8,650 nt of DNA. Source: SIG565 sp045601525. GTDB taxonomy: Bacteria > Bacillota > Clostridia > Oscillospirales > Acutalibacteraceae. This document shows positions 7,727 through 8,650 of the stretch, piece after piece. Each line of letters starts with the position of its first letter. Within the stretch, counting starts at the first letter, position 1. The stretch covers positions 1 to 8,650 of the forward strand of contig JAZRZR010000054.1 of assembly GCA_045601525.1 (NCBI GenBank), in the 5' to 3' direction. The notes under the pieces were generated by a model. It was not told where the DNA came from and ran no database searches. It saw only the letters and a program-made list of their open reading frames with translations. A program made the position numbers and the translations under genes.

Positions 7727-7747
7727 CAAAAACTTTCAAATTTATAC
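7718..7747 (-). promoter_or_regulatory. Sigma-F-like (forespore) promoter of the SpoIIQ-like gene
   Basis: On the - strand GTATA (7747-7743) is followed after exactly 15 nt by GCCGATAATA (7727-7718). The Bacillus sigma-F consensus is GywTA, 15 nt, GgnrAnAnTw, so only one weakly conserved base (second of the -10) differs. Transcription would start near 7712-7714 and give a leader of about 15 nt ending in the Shine-Dalgarno. A competing sigma-A-like match exists (TTAACA 7770-7765, 18 nt, TATAAA 7746-7741) in this AT-rich stretch. The regulatory claim is inference. Confidence 0.55.
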
Positions 7748-7763
7748 TCACAACTTTAATAAT

Positions 7764-7792
7764 TTGTTAATATTTAGATGTTAAAATATAAT
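7764..7792 (+). promoter_or_regulatory. Sigma-A-type promoter of the intergenic small RNA
   Basis: TTGTTA (7764-7769), a 17-nt spacer and a perfect TATAAT (7787-7792) on the + strand. The expected transcription start is around 7797-7800. No coding region follows before the terminator at 7883-7911, so this promoter appears to serve a short non-coding transcript. Its -35 region overlaps the sigma-A-like -35 match of the opposite strand. Confidence 0.65.
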
Positions 7793-7798
7793 TGCATT

Positions 7799-7911
7799 AG
7801 GAAGCCGCAAGCCTGATGCAGCCTGACTTAAAACGTCAGGTCTCTCCTCAAACCCCTAAAACGCAACTTTCGTTGCAAAAGGAAACGACCGTGTCCCCCA
7901 CGGTCGTTTTT
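7799..7911 (+). ncRNA. Candidate small RNA of unknown family, about 113 nt
   Basis: I do not recognise this RNA. It is called from three signals in the right order on one strand: a sigma-A-type promoter, structured sequence, and an intrinsic terminator. Visible stems are CCTGAC/GTCAGG (7822-7827 with 7835-7840), GCAAC/GTTGC (7863-7867 with 7872-7876, TTTC loop), and the terminator stem. A further stem GCATTAGG/CCTGATGC (7794-7801 with 7812-7819) would need a start a few bases upstream of the predicted one. Unpaired C-rich stretches are CTCTCCTC (7842-7849), ACCCCT (7852-7857) and the terminator loop TCCCC. Such stretches resemble the G-rich-target seeds of Firmicutes regulators like RoxS/RsaE (known feature; the comparison is inference). 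It does not match the signal recognition particle RNA, 6S RNA or riboswitch core motifs I know. A dispersed palindromic intergenic repeat is the main alternative. Confidence 0.55.
7883..7911 (+). terminator. Intrinsic terminator of the small RNA
   Basis: An 11-bp perfect stem (AAACGACCGTG 7883-7893 with CACGGTCGTTT 7899-7909) with a TCCCC loop is followed by T to 7911, then CTTT. The T run is on the + strand. On the - strand only TTT then CC follows, so it would be a weaker stop for the gene ending at 7930. A + strand terminator here is explained by no protein gene, which is the best single reason to posit an RNA gene. Confidence 0.85.
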
Positions 7912-7929
7912 CTTTATAATATTTAATTT

Positions 7930-8505
7930 TTAGATTGTGTAAGAAACTGTATCATAAAGAATATCGGCATTAAGAATATTGTAACCGAAAACACTGGTAT
8001 TATTTTCAACAATCAATGTAACTGCTGTTGCCGTTACAGTTTCTCCATCATGAGAGGAAAGGGTAACGCGACTTGTTACTCTATAATAAGAGGACATATC
8101 CTCGATTGTTAAAATTTCGTGCTGTAAACTTGTGTAGCCCTTTGGTATAAGATAAACAAAGCCGTCTTTCTTTGGCATATCGGCGTTTATATCATCGGTA
8201 ATAACAAGGTCGATATCATAAAGGTCCTTAACAAAAGAAACCACTGTTTGTTCGGGAATAAAACCGTAATCGTCAGCATAACCTGAAAGTGCGGCGGCGG
8301 CACGGTTTGTTAATTTTTCGTTATCGGTGAAATCGGTTCCGTAAACATTGTTTATGTTTATAAGATTTTGAAGCTTTGCCTCAAACACAAGCTCGGTATC
8401 CAAAGCACCCTCGGCATTAGCGGTGGTTTTGGCTGGCGCAACAAGAAAACCGTTCATACATAAACAAGCCGCTAAAAACAAAGCAATAACAGCAAATCTT
8501 TTCAT
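7930..8505 (-). CDS. Secreted protein of unknown function
   Basis: I do not recognise this 191-residue protein. It starts MKRF and has a hydrophobic segment at about 4-23, with a likely signal peptidase site after ANA (29-31) before EG, so export by Sec is expected. An LAAC at 11-14 fits a lipobox formally, but it sits unusually early and hydrophobic residues continue past it, so a lipoprotein is less likely. The mature part (about 160 residues) is acidic and mixed alpha/beta, with no enzyme motif I can name. It includes a segment alternating Ser/Thr/Val (RVTSRVTLSSHDGETVTATAVTLIVENN), which suggests beta strands. The ATG at 8505 is chosen because AAAGGTGG (8520-8513) lies 7 nt upstream; an in-frame TTG at 8556 lacks such a site. 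No partner gene is visible besides the adjacent RNA and SpoIIQ-like genes. Confidence 0.8.
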   Translation of the reverse strand: MKRFAVIALFLAACLCMNGFLVAPAKTTANAEGALDTELVFEAKLQNLININNVYGTDFTDNEKLTNRAAAALSGYADDYGFIPEQTVVSFVKDLYDIDLVITDDINADMPKKDGFVYLIPKGYTSLQHEILTIEDMSSYYRVTSRVTLSSHDGETVTATAVTLIVENNTSVFGYNILNADILYDTVSYTI

Positions 8506-8512
8506 TGTTACA

Positions 8513-8520
8513 CCACCTTT
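8513..8520 (-). promoter_or_regulatory. Shine-Dalgarno of the unknown secreted protein gene
   Basis: AAAGGTGG, 7 nt before ATG 8505, has the same GGTGG core as the ribF site. It decides against the TTG start at 8556, which would place this site inside the coding region. Confidence 0.75.
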
Positions 8521-8535
8521 CAAATCTCTATATCT

Positions 8536-8541
8536 ATTATA
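8536..8541 (-). promoter_or_regulatory. Possible -10 box for the unknown secreted protein gene
   Basis: TATAAT on the - strand, 30 nt before ATG 8505, is at a suitable distance for a short leader. No good -35 hexamer lies 16-18 nt upstream (AGGACT or GGACTT), and the surrounding TAGATATA repeats could produce the match by chance. An activator bound at the upstream repeats could compensate for the missing -35. Confidence 0.3.
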
Positions 8542-8565
8542 TCTATAAATTATCAAAAAGTCCTT

Positions 8566-8633
8566 TCTTTTTAGTTACAGTTTAATATCAATTTGATTAC
8601 AAAAAAGCAGATAAATATTTCAATTTTGTTACA
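8566..8633 (-). repeat. Three phased copies of a 14-nt direct repeat upstream of the unknown secreted protein gene
   Basis: On the - strand: TGTAACAAAATTGA (8633-8620), TGTAATCAAATTGA (8601-8588) and TGTAACTAAAAAGA (8579-8566). The first two differ at 2 of 14 positions. Spacing between equivalent bases is 32 and 22 nt, close to three and two helical turns, so all copies would face the same side of the DNA. This resembles a binding array for a regulator, but the sequence is AT-rich and chance is possible. Nothing else was seen in 8521-8650. Confidence 0.45.
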
Positions 8634-8650
8634 CTTATTAAAAAATGTCG

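Noticed and set aside
7741..7770. Sigma-A promoter (TTAACA, 18 nt, TATAAA) for the SpoIIQ-like gene
   Set aside because: It is possible but has one mismatch in each box, a non-optimal spacer and very AT-rich surroundings. The sigma-F-like match is tighter and fits the gene type. Not excluded.
7820..7850. Signal recognition particle RNA, because of GTCAGGTC
   Set aside because: The conserved GGAAGGAAGCAGC-type loop does not follow, and the overall fold of consecutive small hairpins is wrong for that RNA.
7799..7911. Riboswitch or attenuator
   Set aside because: No + strand gene follows the terminator, since the next gene is on the - strand and convergent. No known aptamer core motif was recognised.
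8463..8466. Lipoprotein attachment cysteine in LAAC of the unknown secreted protein
   Set aside because: The cysteine would be residue 14, unusually early, and the hydrophobic segment continues beyond it. An ANA signal peptidase site fits better.
8506..8556. 17-residue N-terminal extension of the unknown secreted protein from a TTG
   Set aside because: It would put polar residues before the signal peptide and place a good Shine-Dalgarno inside the gene. The TTG has no convincing ribosome binding site.
8640..8650. ATG at the right edge (8645) as start of a + strand gene
   Set aside because: Only two codons are visible and there is no ribosome binding site before it.

Overview
The window looks like the chromosome of a low-to-moderate GC, endospore-forming member of the Clostridia. 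Oscillospirales/Ruminococcaceae is my best guess from the feel of the proteins, but I could not test it. Two things point this way. The gene order is the Firmicutes nusA-infB operon in its clostridial form, with an nrnA-type DHH phosphoesterase between rbfA and truB. There is also a SpoIIQ-like gene with a sigma-F-like promoter.

Left three quarters (1-6991, + strand): a tightly packed operon for transcription, translation and ribosome maturation. It starts inside nusA (partial at the window edge) and continues with rnpM/ylxR, ylxQ (L7Ae family), infB, rbfA, nrnA, truB and ribF. Neighbouring genes overlap by 1-11 nt or are separated by at most about 17 nt, and nearly every start has a recognisable Shine-Dalgarno sequence. 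The theme is making RNA (NusA), processing and modifying it (RnpM, TruB, NrnA), and building or starting the ribosome (YlxQ, IF-2, RbfA). RibF (FMN/FAD synthesis) closes the operon as it does in many Firmicutes. A strong hairpin terminator overlaps the ribF stop codon. rpsO and pnp, which follow ribF in Bacillus, are absent here.

Right quarter (6992-8650): two - strand genes and a non-coding stretch between them. The first gene encodes a 228-residue, single-pass membrane LytM/M23 protein that I call SpoIIQ-like. Upstream of it is a sequence matching the Bacillus sigma-F consensus with the exact 15-nt spacer, which suggests forespore expression. The second gene encodes a 191-residue secreted protein that I do not recognise. 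Three phased copies of a 14-nt direct repeat lie upstream of it.

The most interesting element is in the 232-bp gap between these two genes. On the + strand it holds a sigma-A-type promoter (TTGTTA, 17 nt, TATAAT), about 110 nt of structured non-coding sequence with C-rich unpaired stretches, and an 11-bp-stem intrinsic terminator with a T run. I read it as a free-standing small RNA gene of unknown family, divergent from the SpoIIQ-like gene. No CRISPR array, insertion sequence, tRNA or rRNA was seen.
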